A DNA stretch of 64,000 nucleotides from Cladobotryum mycophilum (GCA_036429605.1 CM071591.1:868001-932000), one strand, 5' to 3'; shown: positions 22,082-34,808, numbered from the stretch's first letter. The notes: generated from the sequence alone by a model not told the origin. Translations and numbers: made by a program.

Positions 22082-23578
22082 ATGCTTTGGTCTTCTGTCG
22101 CCGTCGCAATCTATGGCTTTGCAACCTATGTCGCCGCTCTCGACCCCATAGAGGCCGTCGGCAACAAGTTCTTCAACAAGGATGGCTCGCAATTCTTCAT
22201 CAAGGGTGGGCACTCGAAGAACAAAACCTCACATAGTATTCTCATTGCTAATTCTGATCATTCTGACAGGCGTTGCGTATCAATTGCGACCACATGATCC
22301 CCTCATTGACACTGATCAGTGTAAGCGGGATGCCTCTCTCATGAAGGAACTCGGCACAAACACAATTCGCGTCTATCATGTTGACGCTTCCGCTGATCAT
22401 GACGGATGCATGACTGCCTTTAATGACGCTGGTATCTATGTTCTCGCTGATCTCGACACTTTCGATACATACATTCTGCCCGTAAGTCGTCCTTGTTTCT
22501 TTTTGTCACAACTTGCCTGCTAAATATGCCACAGGAAAATCTTTACTGGAATAGGAGCCAGTATGATAGGTACACTGAAGTTATGGATGCCTTCCAGCAA
22601 TACGACAACATCTTGGGCTTCTTCATCGGGAACGAGAACATTGCCAAGGAGCAGGACTCCAAAGCTGCTCCATTCCTCAAGGCTGCTGCTCGAGACATGA
22701 AGGCCTACCGCGACCATAAAGGCTACCGCAAGATTCCGGTTGGATACTCTGCAGCCGATATCCAGCAACTTCGCCCCATGCTCCAAGATTACCTCACCTG
22801 TGGTGGAAACTCATCGGAGATTATTGACTTTTTCAGCCTCAACTCATACTCGTGGTGCGACCCCAGCACGTACCAGCAATCGACCTACGATCAGCTTGAG
22901 CTATATGCCAAGAACTTCCCCGTCCCCATGTTTCTGTCAGAAACTGGATGCAATGTACCTGGACCTCGCAAGTGGGACGACCAAGATGCCATTTTTGGCA
23001 AAGACATGGTCAACGACTGGAGCGGTGCCATCATCTATGAGTGGATTCAAGAGGAAAACAACTACGGTATCATTACCTACGGACCCTACCTTGGCGATGG
23101 TACGTCGTCGGACCCATCCGTCGAAGGTGGCTTCACGCGGAAGGGTACCCCGACACCTAGGAATCCCGACTTTGATACTCTCAAGACAAAATGGGCAGGC
23201 CTCCACCCTACTGGTGTCAAGAAGGCCGACTACAATCCAAGCAGCGTATCGACCCGGTCTTGTCCTACAGCTACCCTGAGTGGCTGGTGGGAGGTTGATG
23301 GCAATGTTAAACTGCCTACTTTGGGGGATGCTTTGTTTGCCACCATTACCCCTTCTCCCAAAAAGACTACTATTGCTGTTACCACCGCCACATCTTCTAC
23401 GGTTCAGACTACGACAACCTCCAAGCCGAGCGAGCCAACAACGACTGGCAGTTCTGGAGATAAGGGATCCGACGCCAATAAAGATAACAAGGGCAACTCT
23501 GCTCCTGGCAATAGCCGCATCACTATTGTTGGCGTCAGTCTCATTAGTGTTGTCGTCACCTTTGCTCTTTTGCTGTAG
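22082..23578 (+). CDS. GPI-anchored 1,3-beta-glucanosyltransferase, GH72 (Gel/Gas)
   Basis: Elongates and branches beta-1,3-glucan at the plasma membrane/cell wall. Exons 22082-22205, 22270-22481 and 22535-23578 give 459 aa. Residues 1-19 are a signal peptide. The GH72 domain starts DPIEAVGNKFFNKDGSQFF and contains GVAYQLRP, the acid/base Glu in GFFIGNENI (Glu146) and the nucleophile in LSETGCN (Glu248), with FSLNSYSWC between them. There is no Cys-rich X8/CBM43 module, which places it with the subfamily lacking it. After about residue 365 comes a Ser/Thr-rich stretch, then a GPI signal: small residues near NSAPGNS followed by the hydrophobic tail ITIVGVSLISVVVTFALLL. Both introns (64 and 53 nt) have consensus borders. 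Complete and apparently functional. Confidence 0.95.
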
Positions 23579-24154
23579 TGACTTGACATTTCTAGCGCAG
23601 GTTGCTGCTTGACAGTTGTCTAAGATGCTGCCATCTTTTCTCTTAGTTGGAATGGTTGTAACATAAGAAATATGTGCGTTCTACGGCCAAATCTCATGGC
23701 GTTTGTTCATTTGCTCTTGCCCATTTGCACTCGGCCAGACTTTAAGGTCTTGTTCAGCCTAATGTTTTGTACCATAATGGTCGCAGTTTTCAGATGTGCA
23801 GTTTTGACGAGGATACGGAGTAATAGCTCAAAATGAATCATGCATTAAGATTGATGTATACTACGTGATGTCTCATACTATGAAGCACATGAACTACCGA
23901 TGAGATGCTATCTAGATGTATATCGATTTGTTATGCTATGCCATTAAACAACTTGCCTCCAACAGTCGCCTCGTAATCATTTTCTTACCCAAGTTTATTA
24001 ACATAATGTTTTTAGAGACAAAAAAAGCTTAATGACTTGGAAGGTAACTGACTGACGCGCACATGTTACTGCGAGAATCCAAATATTTCTTGAAGCCTCA
24101 AATACAGGCTGATACGAGTGGTTTCATCGAGTCAATCCCAAACTGTTTGTGCTT
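23579..24154. other. Intergenic region, GH72 3' flank
   Basis: 3' UTR and spacer; no gene seen. Confidence 0.5.
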
Positions 24155-24496
24155 TTAAAATAGCCGGGTGAGTTGCGCTCCATCGAGGAGCTGATATCTG
24201 CGGATCCGTGTATTCGTCCCATGGTGTTTACTTGAGTTCATTACTTGAGCAGTCGAATTTGTAAATGGTAGCCCTACCATGGATGAAGAGGAGACGGCGT
24301 TATTGGACGTTAGGGTGTTGTGGTGATATTGCGTCATGGCCTTGTTACCGAGGAAGACAAGGCCGACGATTATGACGGCGAAGAAGGTTGTGCATAGGAG
24401 GCCGATGGTGAGGTAGCGGAGGCGGCTGTCGTAGCGATGGGGGGAGGAGCCCCAGGGGGTGCGGGTGTGGGTTTGGCATTGGAGGTTGTCGATCAT
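24155..24496 (-). CDS. Putative small single-pass membrane protein
   Basis: 113-codon frame. The first half has C-ending codon bias like real genes nearby and encodes a basic N-terminus (SPHRYDSRLR), then one strong membrane segment YLTIGLLCTTFFAVIIVGLV. The second half is polar (Ser/Thr/Asn/His) with weaker coding bias. A possible GTAACA donor follows the membrane segment, so the 3' half may not be coding as drawn. No homologous family is recognised. The orientation of charged residues suggests a cytosolic N-terminus. Could be a chance frame. Confidence 0.38.
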   Translation of the reverse strand: MIDNLQCQTHTRTPWGSSPHRYDSRLRYLTIGLLCTTFFAVIIVGLVFLGNKAMTQYHHNTLTSNNAVSSSSMVGLPFTNSTAQVMNSSKHHGTNTRIRRYQLLDGAQLTRLF

Positions 24497-25134
24497 GGTG
24501 GAGATGGCGTTGACATGGGTTTGGATTTTAGGATTGATATTGCTTTATGGATGAGGAGTGGTGGAAAATGTGTAGGCTGGATGTTTTTATTGAAGAAAGG
24601 GGAATTCTTTTTAGGTTTTTAGGGACGTAGTCGTGAGGAGGAGCGTGGTGTTGAAGGATGTTGAGGGTATTGAGGGAAGCTTTGGTATGAGCTGTTGATC
24701 CAGTATGTCATCTAGTCGAATGATAGTTATGGGCTACTGATTAGACTCTTGATGTGTCCCAAAGGAAGGCTTAGATATGAATATTCATAGAGGATGAGAA
24801 GGAGAGATGGTATTGTGCCTCGGGGGGATTTTGGCGTGTAAGTGGGGTGTCTGGGAAGTCGCGGGGATATCTGATAAAGAGTAGAATTGGCTGATGAGTC
24901 AACGAGTATCAAGCATGCAAACCATCTAGTATTTACTACCTGTAGGTATATATAAGTACTACCTAGTAGGTAATTATCTTATATATTTTATATCAAAAGC
25001 CTCAGCGAATGCTGTTTACAAATGTTCAGTGCTTGTTGGGTTCTTGATTCGACAGCAATATAGTGCTACGCCAAACCTTCGTTTAGGTCGTTGGCGTGTT
25101 GACATTCGTCCAGGTCTTGATTGAAGGAGAAAGG

Positions 25135-25178
25135 AGAACGGAAAAAGGAAAAGGAAAAAGGAAAAGGAAAAAAAGAAA
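25135..25178. repeat. A/G-rich low-complexity tract
   Basis: Runs of GGAAAA-type units. Confidence 0.75.
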
Positions 25179-25555
25179 CAAATCAATAACTCAATTACTC
25201 AAAAGAGTCAAGTTGTAGGCTGGAGAATCAGACTTGTACTTGCTCAAACAATAGAAAGATGAGATATTATGTAAGCCATTGATTTCATGGACCAGGTACA
25301 AGCAACAATGTATCGTGGCTGACAAGCATCAGGCTGCCACCGTTACTGCTTCATCGCTGTTTCTTATCTGGACTGCTAATCTGGGTGCGTTTGGCTCAAA
25401 GAAGAACAAATACCCACAGGCCCATCTAATCTACATGGTGGCCACCAATGACATTGAATACCCAATTGGCTTATTGGCAGATCAAACAAAGACTTGCAGA
25501 CACACCTTGATTCCTATTCGCAGAAATTTGTGTGTTGCCATACCTTGGCTGGTAC

Positions 25556-25587
25556 TTTTTTATTTTATTTTATTTTATTTTATTTTT
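25556..25587. repeat. (TTTTA)n repeat
   Basis: About six TTTTA units. Confidence 0.85.
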
Positions 25588-25912
25588 AGTTTTGAATTCT
25601 CGACTTGGAAATAAATTTCGGGCCGCAATTTCTGTGTCGATTGTGTATCTCGAGCGGCGACTTTTTGGGGCAAGAAATAAGGGCACCGGCTTCGACTGAC
25701 TCAGCAAATTTTCTCGACCGCCCGCCATCATCCCGCATTGAGACTGCTCGAAGCCTGCGACTGAGAAAGCGACGCTTTGCCGCGGGTCTGGCGATAATCT
25801 CTTCTTTTTTTTTGTTTGTTTTGTTCTTGTTGCGACAAAGCCAAAAGCCCAAAAAAGCTCTCAAGACTCTCAGATGCTAAGCTGACGCTCATTCCACAAA
25901 GCAATTGGCATC

Positions 25913-28900
25913 ATGGCTGAGCCAGTCCAGCTTCAAGCGGTCATGGCCGCAGATCCAACAACAGGTAAAACGCCACCTGCAGAACTTGCCATGCATCCTC
26001 CTTGTCCGTCCCTTGGACCATCGCCCGCTCTGCGATGCTTCATCCTCATGCGACCCTCGTCCCGAGGCGAAGAAAACCATAGACCCCCGTTAGGTACTGA
26101 CAGCCTTCCCTATTAGGAATTAAGCGAGAGCACGAACCGGAGAGCAGCATTCTCGACGGCATCGATTTCAACATGCTGGCTGAACTCGCGTCCAAACGAT
26201 CGTTTGACGACCTTGGCCAAGACAACGATGACGACGACCAAGGGTCCAAGAGGCTCAAGACGGAGACGCAGACGGAAGAGGAATCGCTAGAGGATGGCCT
26301 GGCGCTTCTCGTACAGAATGCGCTCTCCAACGTTAGCGACCTGGTCGACCAGTTCAACGTCGGCTCCGATGCACCCACCGGCAACGACCCGATGGATGTG
26401 GACGGCGCGCATGGCGCTGATGCTCGCCCGGCTCCCGTATCCTTCCTGTCCGAACCGGAAAAGTACGTACGGATCGCGAATACGCATGCGCTGGGGAATC
26501 TGGTACGTCAATGCATAAGTTTGCTGTGCTCTATGGGGACCTTAACCGCTTATTTGGCTGATGGCAGGCACTCTCTTTATTACTCATATTACTACAACAG
26601 CCCGTCGACGACATGTCGAAACTGGCCCGCGACGCAGACTCGGGATACGGGCGCTCCTACGGCCGACTAAAACGATCCTTTGACGCGACATGGCAGCTCT
26701 TCTCGGACGGTCCGGTGCTATCGGCCGATGACTTGGAGATACAAGAGGCGGAACCTCGCACGTCGATAGAGCTGGCGAATTTGGCGCAATTTGGATCATG
26801 GCTTATCGAAGATGGACTGGGGTCGTTTGCTGCCGCCGAACAGCATTTCCCATCAATATTTCAATGCCAGCTGCCGGACCTACCGACTGGGACAATGGAG
26901 CTATATGTGGGGGTTAAGACTCAGACGACTATCGAATCGCTTCTCAAGAAAGAGCTTGGGCAACAAGCCGAGGATGTTGTGCGGGCCTCGTTCATAGAGG
27001 GATTGGAAGGCCCGCTGGGTGCGGCATACAGTGGCACTGAGTTAAGCTCGACTGCGCAAGAGTTGGTTTCGCTGGTACAGTCGAGGAGGGATGCCCTGAT
27101 TGGGGATATCAGAGCAGGTAGAGAGGGTGAGTATTCCCAATGCGCTTCGCACCCTGGCCAGGGCCTCACCTGTTCTATAGGTTCTTTGAAGGACATGTAC
27201 CCCGCAGGCGATGTATTACGGAGCTTTGAAGCCTATGTCAGGACCAAGCTTGCGTCTCTGACGGAACTTGGAGAGAAGCTCGGCATCTCGGCGCTGCTCA
27301 GCGACGTTAGGACAGCGGAACCGATATCGAATGGCACCGCCGACAGCGAATTGGACTTGGACGACCTTTCCTCATTCTTCGAAAAGACAGCGTCGGGATT
27401 GGTGCAAAATGCCCTCGCCGGTCTGACTGAAGAGGACCAGGCTCAGAGTCAGGCCGAGACGCCTGCTGCTGTTGAAGCTACTGAGACGCCAGCACCAGAG
27501 GCTACAGCCAATGGCACCACCGAAGCCAAGCCAGTGCAGGCAAACGGAAAGATTGACCTCATGACGGATTATAAAGAACTGGAAGCTCTGGTCGCTGAGA
27601 GTACATCAAATTACGTTAAGACGACTTTGCATGGGCTGTCTGCTGTTCCATACCAGCCAACAGTGCCCACAAGCACCAGTAAGTCATACCTCATCATCAT
27701 TCTCTCAACGCTTCTAATGTGTAACAGCCGAGAGCATGGCTGCTCAATCACCATACTTGAGCCATCTTCAACAACACCAATCACAGCACCCTTATTATAC
27801 GTATACGCAACCGCCTGTTCCGGAACAACAGCCTCCATCACCTGCATCAAGTGAAAACCTCCCGCCTAACCAAACGTTTCCTAGTGCCATCTTGTATGAT
27901 AAAGCTCGCCAAGCCGCTCTTTCAAAATCGTCTGCGCATACCAGACGAGAGGGACTCCATTCCACGAGGCGGCCCTGGACGCAAGAGGAGGAAAAGGCGC
28001 TCATGGCGGGTCTTGATATGGTCAAAGGCCCCCATTGGAGCCAGATTCTCACCTTGTTTGGTCTGAATGGCACAATCTCCGATATACTAAAGGACCGGAC
28101 ACAGGTGCAGCTCAAGGATAAGGCGAGAAATCTCAAATTATTCTTCCTAAAGACAAACTCAGAAATGCCCTACTACCTGCAGGCTGTTACCGGCGAACTC
28201 AAAACTCGAGCACCGACACAAGCCGCGAGAAAAGAGGCCGAGGAGCGGGCGCGACTCAACTCGGAAGAGGAGCAGGCCAAGTTACAAGGCATCATGGCTC
28301 TGGCTGGGGGACTGCAACATCCGCCTCAACAGCAAGGTAGAGCGACGGGTACAGCAGCTGCGGTGGCGCCAGGGGTCGTGACACCAGCCCAAGCTGCCCA
28401 GGCAGCATCTCACGCATCACACATGCATACCGCCGCTGCAACACACCACCCACCGAGTACGACCTCCGTCTCAAGGGGCATGGTGATGCCTACGCCCCAG
28501 GCAACAACACAACAGGCTATGCAGTCGGTACCTCAGGCACCCCCTCGGCCGCAAACGCAAATTCCTCCTCAAGTTTCTAGACCTCAACCTCAACTCCAGC
28601 AACAACAACCGCAGCATCAGGTCCAGTCACAACTACATCTCCCTCAAACTCAGACTCAGCCGCCCCATCAACCACAGCAGCAACATCAACAGCATCAACA
28701 ACAGCAGGTACACCACCAAACCCATCAACAGCCTCAACAACATCATATCCAACACGCACAACCCTCCAACCTACCCCAGCAAACAACCCCCACTCAAAAT
28801 GGCACGCATGCGGCACCACCACTCCGAAATGACCTACATACACATCACACCCCCACCCCACCAACCGCCTCTACGTCAACGCCGTCTCACCAGACTCAGC

Positions 28901-29100
28901 AGACACATAACCTTTCACAATCTTCTACTCCATTCCAGCTACCACAGTCATTAGCACCGGCCCACTCGGACATTCCCAAGGCAACCTCGGCACCGGAAGC
29001 GCCAATGTCTCATGTGGTAACACATGATGATGATGCGGCCGCGGAGGCGGCCCTCCTCGAAGGCCTTCAAGCTGCCGTAGCACAGGCTCTGGCATCATAG
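25913..29100 (+). CDS. tbf1: Tbf1-type telobox Myb protein, TTAGGG-repeat binding
   Basis: Nuclear DNA-binding protein of the TRF/Tbf1/Taz1 family, acting at TTAGGG sites in telomeres and promoters. Five exons: 25913-25964, 26117-26502, 26568-27126, 27181-27678 and 27728-29100; 2868 nt, 955 aa. Residues about 100-330 are a helical region consistent with the TRF-homology dimerisation domain. The Myb/telobox is at about 579-632: RRPWTQEEEKALMAGLDMVK, GPHWSQIL and the telobox signature DRTQVQLKDKARNLK. The C-terminal 300 residues are Gln/His/Pro-rich, with a near-continuous Gln/His block encoded around 28570-28760. All introns are GT-AG and all phases join correctly. The first exon codes only 17 residues. 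Telomeric versus promoter role cannot be decided from sequence. Confidence 0.92.
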
Positions 29101-29922
29101 GTTACACCAGGATACCAAATCGGATGTAACATTGTGACAGTGATGCTACCGAGTCTAGGGGTCATAACTCGTTGTGCATTTTCTCGCATTAGGATGATTA
29201 ATGAGATGGGTATAGGACATCTGGGTTCGGAGCGAGCGTTCAAAAAGTATATCGGTGAGTCGAAAACATATGGGTTTATGGCGTAACGGTGGGGCGGCTT
29301 TGTTTCTAGGTTTTACGGCTCCTTTTTCTTTATTCCATCCATAGATCCCCCGGCAGGCCGGATTTCTCAAAAAAGCAAGCGAGAAATTGCTTGGGTGGTA
29401 GGACAAGGCGACTCTTTGTTTGCTATGTATATGATACCATGGACTGGAAGCATATCTGGAAAGAAAGCGAATAACAAAAAATGGTTTCTCAAGCAACAAA
29501 CGTTCTTTTCCGGTGCAGTGAATTTGAAGTTTCGTATAATAAGCCTATGAGGTTGATGCCCTGACGACGGCGACACGAGAGTTTTGGTGGACACAGGCAT
29601 GGCCGGTTGGCTTCCCCGAGCGGCAGCAATTGCACGCCGACGGGTAGCAGTCCCGCTTCGTCGCGCACCATGAACTCGGTTTATGTGTCGAGAGATTGTG
29701 TGTAGTTGAGGGACGTCGCTTGTGATACGTGGATGCCTTTTTACGGATGGCTATCTACATGTTCTGGAGGCTGAGAGGGTTGGGGATAAGAAGGTGATTA
29801 GGTTGGAGGAGATTATCATGGACCTGCGCATCGATTTACGAATTTTCATCTATTCATCCGACCATCTAGTTCACACTCTTCTATCATAGCCAACATCATC
29901 ACTTACAAAGAAACTCGGCGAC
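29101..29922. other. Intergenic region
   Basis: Between tbf1 and the Cys/His repeat gene. Nothing supported. Confidence 0.5.
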
Positions 29923-31372
29923 ATGAATCGGAACCTCACCTGCCAAGCTACGGGAACCGTCTGCAACAACCCAGCCGTCCAGCTGAGGGTTAATGACGAG
30001 CGCTTTCAATCCCTGTACTGCAAGTATCATGCCTGCAGGAAGTTTGATAACGGGCGGATGTGCTTGGTGGCAAAGCTGCCCTATGCGAATGCCTGCAACG
30101 AGCGTGAGTTTTTTTCTTTCTTTCCCCTCACTTTTTACATTTTCTATTCTTGGTGTTGGATTGCTAATGAGGGAGGGGGGGTTTAGATCTAAGGTGCTCG
30201 GCGGTAGTAGGGGGAGTCAGGTGTCGCCACAATGTGAGAGGTGATGATGATGGTGATATGGGATTCATGTATTGCGATCAACGTGAGTCCTAGACCCCCT
30301 TCTTGGACGGCCCCACGTGGTTGTTTGATTGTTGACCTCAAAAGGGGGGTTTAGACAACTGTTCCGCGGACGGCTGCAAGAACGAGCAGGCGCGCATCGG
30401 GGACACGGCCCTGCGACACTGCGCGCGCCACAGGTGCCAGAACGAAGGATGCGATGCCATCGGGGGAGCGGGCGGGCACTGCGTCGGGCATACCTGCGCT
30501 GAGAGGTTTTGCCTGCTGGGCGTGCGGGGAGGGGGCCAGAGGTTCTGCGTTCTTCATAGGACTTGTCTGCGTGTGGGCTGCGAGAGGCGTTGTCATGAGA
30601 GGGGGACGGGGGAGGTGACGCCGTTTTGCAGGGTGCATTGCTGTGAGGTGGATGGATGCCTGAGGGAGAGGAGGTTGTCTGGTGGTGGTGGTGGTGGTCG
30701 GTACTGTCCTGGGCATACTTGCGAGGAGGAGGGGTGCGTGAGGAAGAGGAAGAAGAAGGAAGGGGAAGGGGAGAATGAGGAGGGGGAGGGTGGTTTTGCA
30801 GGGATCATGAGTGCTGCGTGAGGGAGTGTCGTGCGAGGAGGAGGAGGCATGGGGGAGTTTCTGCATGAGGCATGAGTGTGGGCATGAAGGGGGATGTGGG
30901 CGTGAGGCTGGGCCGGATGGGTACTGTGGGGTGCATGGGATATGCTCCAGGCCGTTTTGTGGGAGGATGAGGTATGTGGTGAATGGGCGGGCTCATGCTG
31001 CGTGTCAAGACCGTAAGTTGTTCCCCCTTTCTTTTTTCGTTTTCTCGGTTTTTTTTTTCATGTTGTGGTTTTTACTTTTCCCTAACTTGCTGGGCATTTT
31101 TACTTTTCCTAACCCTATAGGCGTTTATGCTGACCTTTTTGAGTATAGACTTGCTTGAGACGTGTCTGGCAACGGACGGGGGAACGTTCTGCCAAAGGAG
31201 AGTCGTCAAGGACACGAGTTTCTGCGACGTGCACCTTTGCAGGAGCAGGGGATGCCTGGAGCAGGGTCTTTCTCGGTCTATGCTTTGTGATAATCACAAG
31301 CGCATACTGGCCAACTGTCACCGCGGCCGGCGCACCGAGGAGGAGGGTGTAGGGAGGCAGCAGCGGTGGTAG
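29923..31372 (+). CDS. Cys/His repeat protein, unrecognised family (two frame breaks)
   Basis: No known family recognised. Exons 29923-30103, 30187-30282, 30355-31012 and 31149-31372. The product is built of about fourteen C-x2-H units, most followed by x-C-x3-[GxF]-C, for example FCVLHRTCLRVGC, FCRVHCCEVDGC, YCPGHTCEEEGC, FCMRHECGHEGGC and FCDVHLCRSRGC, spaced 15-35 residues. The arrangement suggests a string of small metal-binding (zinc-type) modules. All three introns are phase 1 and split the His codon of a C-x2-H unit (CNEH, CDQH, CQDH). Exon 3 breaks frame twice: the T run at 30794-30797 (four; five gives GFCRDHEC) and the G run at 30851-30855 (five; six gives GGSFCMRHEC). Restored length is 386 aa. 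There is no signal peptide or membrane segment, so probably intracellular. The closest analogy I know is the Cys/His repeats of some plant WRKY19-like proteins; homology is not claimed. Confidence 0.75.
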
Positions 31373-34010
31373 CAGCAACAGAAGCAGTAGGAGTAGGTGT
31401 AAGAGGAGTAGTAGGCCTCCCGGCCGGGCGGGGTGGCGGCCATGTTGGCCAGCCCTCATTCCGCGAGGTGTGGTGCATGGGGGTGCAGGACAATGGGGCT
31501 GCCAAGAGAGGGTGAGCTGTGATGAGTTTGGACTTGGTGTTTGTGTCAGGTGAGGTGTAGGACTGTTGGGTGTGAGAGGTGGTGTTGGTGGAGAGGAGGG
31601 TGAGAGTGAGGATGTATTGATGTGTAAGTCACATCAGCAGAGGAGAGGTGGGGAAGAAGAGTATAGGACCAGAGGAGGGTGGTTTACTTGGCCAAGGCAG
31701 TGAGTTGGGTACGTCGTTGTCAGTTTGTGAGAGTTGGGGGGATGTGATGGATTGGATCTATTCTTGGGGGTACGGAAAGGAGGTTGTCTCCCTTTTGCTG
31801 GGAGGGCTGTATGAGGTTGATGTTGAGGTTGAGGTTGAGGTTGCCAACGACAAACGCATTGAGATGACTCTCTATTTCCCGTTTAGGAAATGACTTTTTT
31901 AGTTTTAGTTCTTCATTCACACAACAAATGAGATGCCCTTTTGCTTTTAAAAATAGCTAGTCGCATTTTCTTGAAAAGTTCATTGTGTTTTTATTTGTTT
32001 GTTGGCCGAGATACGCCCTTTGGCTTGACAATGGGGAGGGTAGAAGATTACTGTGGCTTATACGATACATCTCTTTTGATAGGTAGGGATGTCATTCAAG
32101 TTGAGTAAACACACACACACACACACACACGGACGAGAGGTTGCCTCCTGGTACATTCTCGGACGAACACATCTAGGTCAACGGACATGTACTCCCGTCT
32201 CAAGTCCGAACCGAAAACCCCTCCGACGAAGGAAAGACTCGGCCGTGATAAGACAAAGGGAAACGGACAGGGACGATGGTGGTGGCGGTGCTACTGATAC
32301 AACACGCATGCGAACTCGTGGGGGCCAAAGGTGAAGAAACCAGGATGTGTGGCGCAGGCGAAATCAAGGTGAAAGGATTTTCTTCTTAACTGGATGCCTC
32401 ATGGAAAAAAAGGAAAAGCCACACGCGGGCTGGTGAAAAAAAGGATCTAGGACTTTTTTGGTTTCGTCGTTCCCTTTTTAAGAGTCCATTTTGACGGCCT
32501 CCTACTTGAAACGATTATCCCTACCATTTATCCCATGTGGCATAGTCAGTCATCCGGCCGAGACGCGCGTGTATGCAGGTCAGCCCTTTGGGTTTTCCCT
32601 TTTAGTTTCCCTTTCTGCAGTAGAGGGGGAGGACACAGTGCGCAGGCTGCAACTCTATATCCTAGCCCGCTAGCCTCCCGGTGGCGAATGGGGACAACCG
32701 GCCCTGTAAGAATGGGTGGGAAGGCAAAAAGGGTTTCTGTTTAGGTGCCCCGCCAAGCTAAAAGCAGCCATCATGCGTACAGTGCTGGATTTTGAAAAGC
32801 CAAACTGTCGGCCTCCCCCTACATGTAGCATCACCCGCTGCGGGATCAACTGACGTTTTCTTTGACGGCCCGTCGTCGCTCCAGCCATGTGGCATCCATC
32901 CCCATCCTAGACAATCCATCCTCTTTCATGGCGTCACTGAAGGAGGAGAAAGTGGGAGGGGGCCCTCTCGAATCTGCCCAGCGCCGACCCGCTAATGCAT
33001 CCATCATCACATCAACTCCCGGGATATGCATCTTGTCCCTTGCATTCCGTCCGTCCCCCTCGCCGTGCCCGTGTTGCCGCCACCACCCACGACGACGGGT
33101 TTGAGCATCGCGCTTATCTGTTGCCATGCAACGCAATATACAATATGCAATACAACTTTAATCTATCCCAGCGTCTGTTCTATTCAAACGTGAACAAGGG
33201 GGGTTTGTTCATTCAGCCCTTTTTGCATTTTTTACATGATGGCCATTTTCTCACGACCTAGGCATCCAAGCAAAAGTTGCTGGGCCTCCCAGATGACCCG
33301 TCATGAGACGAGGCACCACGCCTGCACCGCCTCGTGAACCCGGTTTCTTTTTCAAAGCGCCCCCAAAACCCGATATCCTTTCAGTGTTGCTTCATCCAAC
33401 ATTTTTTCTTTCTTTCTTTCTTTTTTGATTTACTGATCCCATGGACTAGATACCCACACTGGCATTACCGTACCTGTCCCGTAAGCCACCCACTCACACA
33501 CACACATACACGCACGCACAAACACCAGCCACATTTTTCTTCTTGTCCTCAACCGGGCCGCCTTCGTCATTCCCTTATGGAGTAGACATGGCGTTCTTCT
33601 TACACCTGGGAGTCAGAAACGTATCGTGTGCATCAGCCTCGTGCCCATACTTTGTTGGACTTGTTCTCCCCATGTGGTCTCAAACAAGAGTCCTATATCT
33701 GACTGCGCCCCTTGGAAATAATGGATGCTTTTAAATCAGAAACTCTTACTTTTCTTTCTTACACTCACCCACTCGCTCACTCACTTACTCACTTACTCAC
33801 CTTGTTGCAGGCTCCACACTTTTGCTTTCTAGGACCCTGTGCTTCCTCTTTTGATCACCTGGGTTGACCGAATGCTTCTTTCATCTTCGTCATACCGGTC
33901 TATTATTACTCACCCGGACGACACTTGATAATAGCCACCCCGCTGCTAGGCAGACTCGTTATTCTTCATGTTGCCTTTTTTCACTACTTGAACTCGCAAA
34001 GCCCCCGGAT
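31373..34010. other. 2.6-kb gene-free interval
   Basis: Contains an AC microsatellite and, towards 33500-34000, pyrimidine-rich and CTCA-rich sequence likely to be the promoter and long leader of the next gene. Small frames here lack coding character. Confidence 0.5.
32109..32130. repeat. (AC)n microsatellite
   Basis: Eleven AC units. Confidence 0.88.
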
Positions 34011-34808
34011 ATGGCCTCTGTTATCTCCTCGTCAACTGACTCTTCATCTCGCTCCAAGGGAACAACATTCAGTGACTACTACAAGAACTTCAAGGATATA
34101 CTACACCCAACCGACAAGACAAAGCCCGAAGCAACAATGTCTAAGCGATACTTTGTCGAAACCGCCCCTGGCGGACGCCAGCAGTTTGTCTCGGTCAAGC
34201 GCACCCGCTCTTATGGAGGACATCATCACCACGTTCGCGAAATCGACTACATAAAGGTCAGCCTTGATGAGTGGAACGGACTCGTCGAGAAGGAACGCAA
34301 GCTTCAGGAGGTCAACAAGTCCGTGGTCGACGAATGCAACACTCTCAAGTCGACTCTCTTGGCCACCCAGGCTGACAACAAGCGCTTGAACACCGTCGTC
34401 ATCCCTGGCCTCGACAAGCAGATCGCCTGCCTCACTGCCGATAACGAGGCTCTTCGCCGAAGCCTCGACCACGTCGGAGACCACTCGTCCAAGCACCACC
34501 GCGAGGAGGACAAGCTGCGATCAAAGGTCGTCAAGCTCGAGAAGGACAACATTGAGCTTCGAAACGAGAACCTCAACCTGCTGGAGAGGAACAAGAGCCT
34601 GCAGAAGCAGACCGATGGCGGAAGCTATGGCCGCCGCGTCGCAGAGCTGATTGCCGACGTGGAATACTGGAAGAACCTCTCCCGCTCTTGGAGGTCGCGA
34701 TACCTGGGACTGCGCCAGCGTTATGATGAGATTTACGATTTGCTCGAGACACGGTCGAAGAAGTTGAGGGCATATGAGGATATCTTGCAACGAAACAACA
34801 TGATCTAA
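34011..34808 (+). CDS. Coiled-coil protein of unknown function
   Basis: 265 residues, single exon, first ATG in frame with a purine at -3. Residues 1-45 are Ser/Thr-rich, 60-75 contain KRTRSYGGHHHH, and about 85-220 form a long coiled coil interrupted near residue 155 (HSSKHHREED). The Arg/Tyr-rich C-terminus includes VEYWKNLSRSWRSRYLGLRQ. No catalytic motif. Looks like a fungus-specific structural or scaffold protein. It is flanked by more than 2.5 kb of non-coding DNA on both sides and shares this setting and the intronless coiled-coil design with the gene at 40121, though I see no convincing sequence similarity between them. Confidence 0.75.
   Translation: MASVISSSTDSSSRSKGTTFSDYYKNFKDILHPTDKTKPEATMSKRYFVETAPGGRQQFVSVKRTRSYGGHHHHVREIDYIKVSLDEWNGLVEKERKLQEVNKSVVDECNTLKSTLLATQADNKRLNTVVIPGLDKQIACLTADNEALRRSLDHVGDHSSKHHREEDKLRSKVVKLEKDNIELRNENLNLLERNKSLQKQTDGGSYGRRVAELIADVEYWKNLSRSWRSRYLGLRQRYDEIYDLLETRSKKLRAYEDILQRNNMI

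Larger units (their letters stand above)
24497..25912. other. 1.4-kb intergenic region
   Basis: Contains an A/G tract (25135-25178) and a TTTTA pentanucleotide repeat (25556-25587), then the Tbf1 leader. No gene seen. Confidence 0.5.

Noticed and set aside
29923..31372. Reading the Cys/His gene as a cluster of separate small secreted Cys-rich genes
   Set aside because: No signal peptides, and the exon phases and two cured runs join all parts into one frame of 386 codons.
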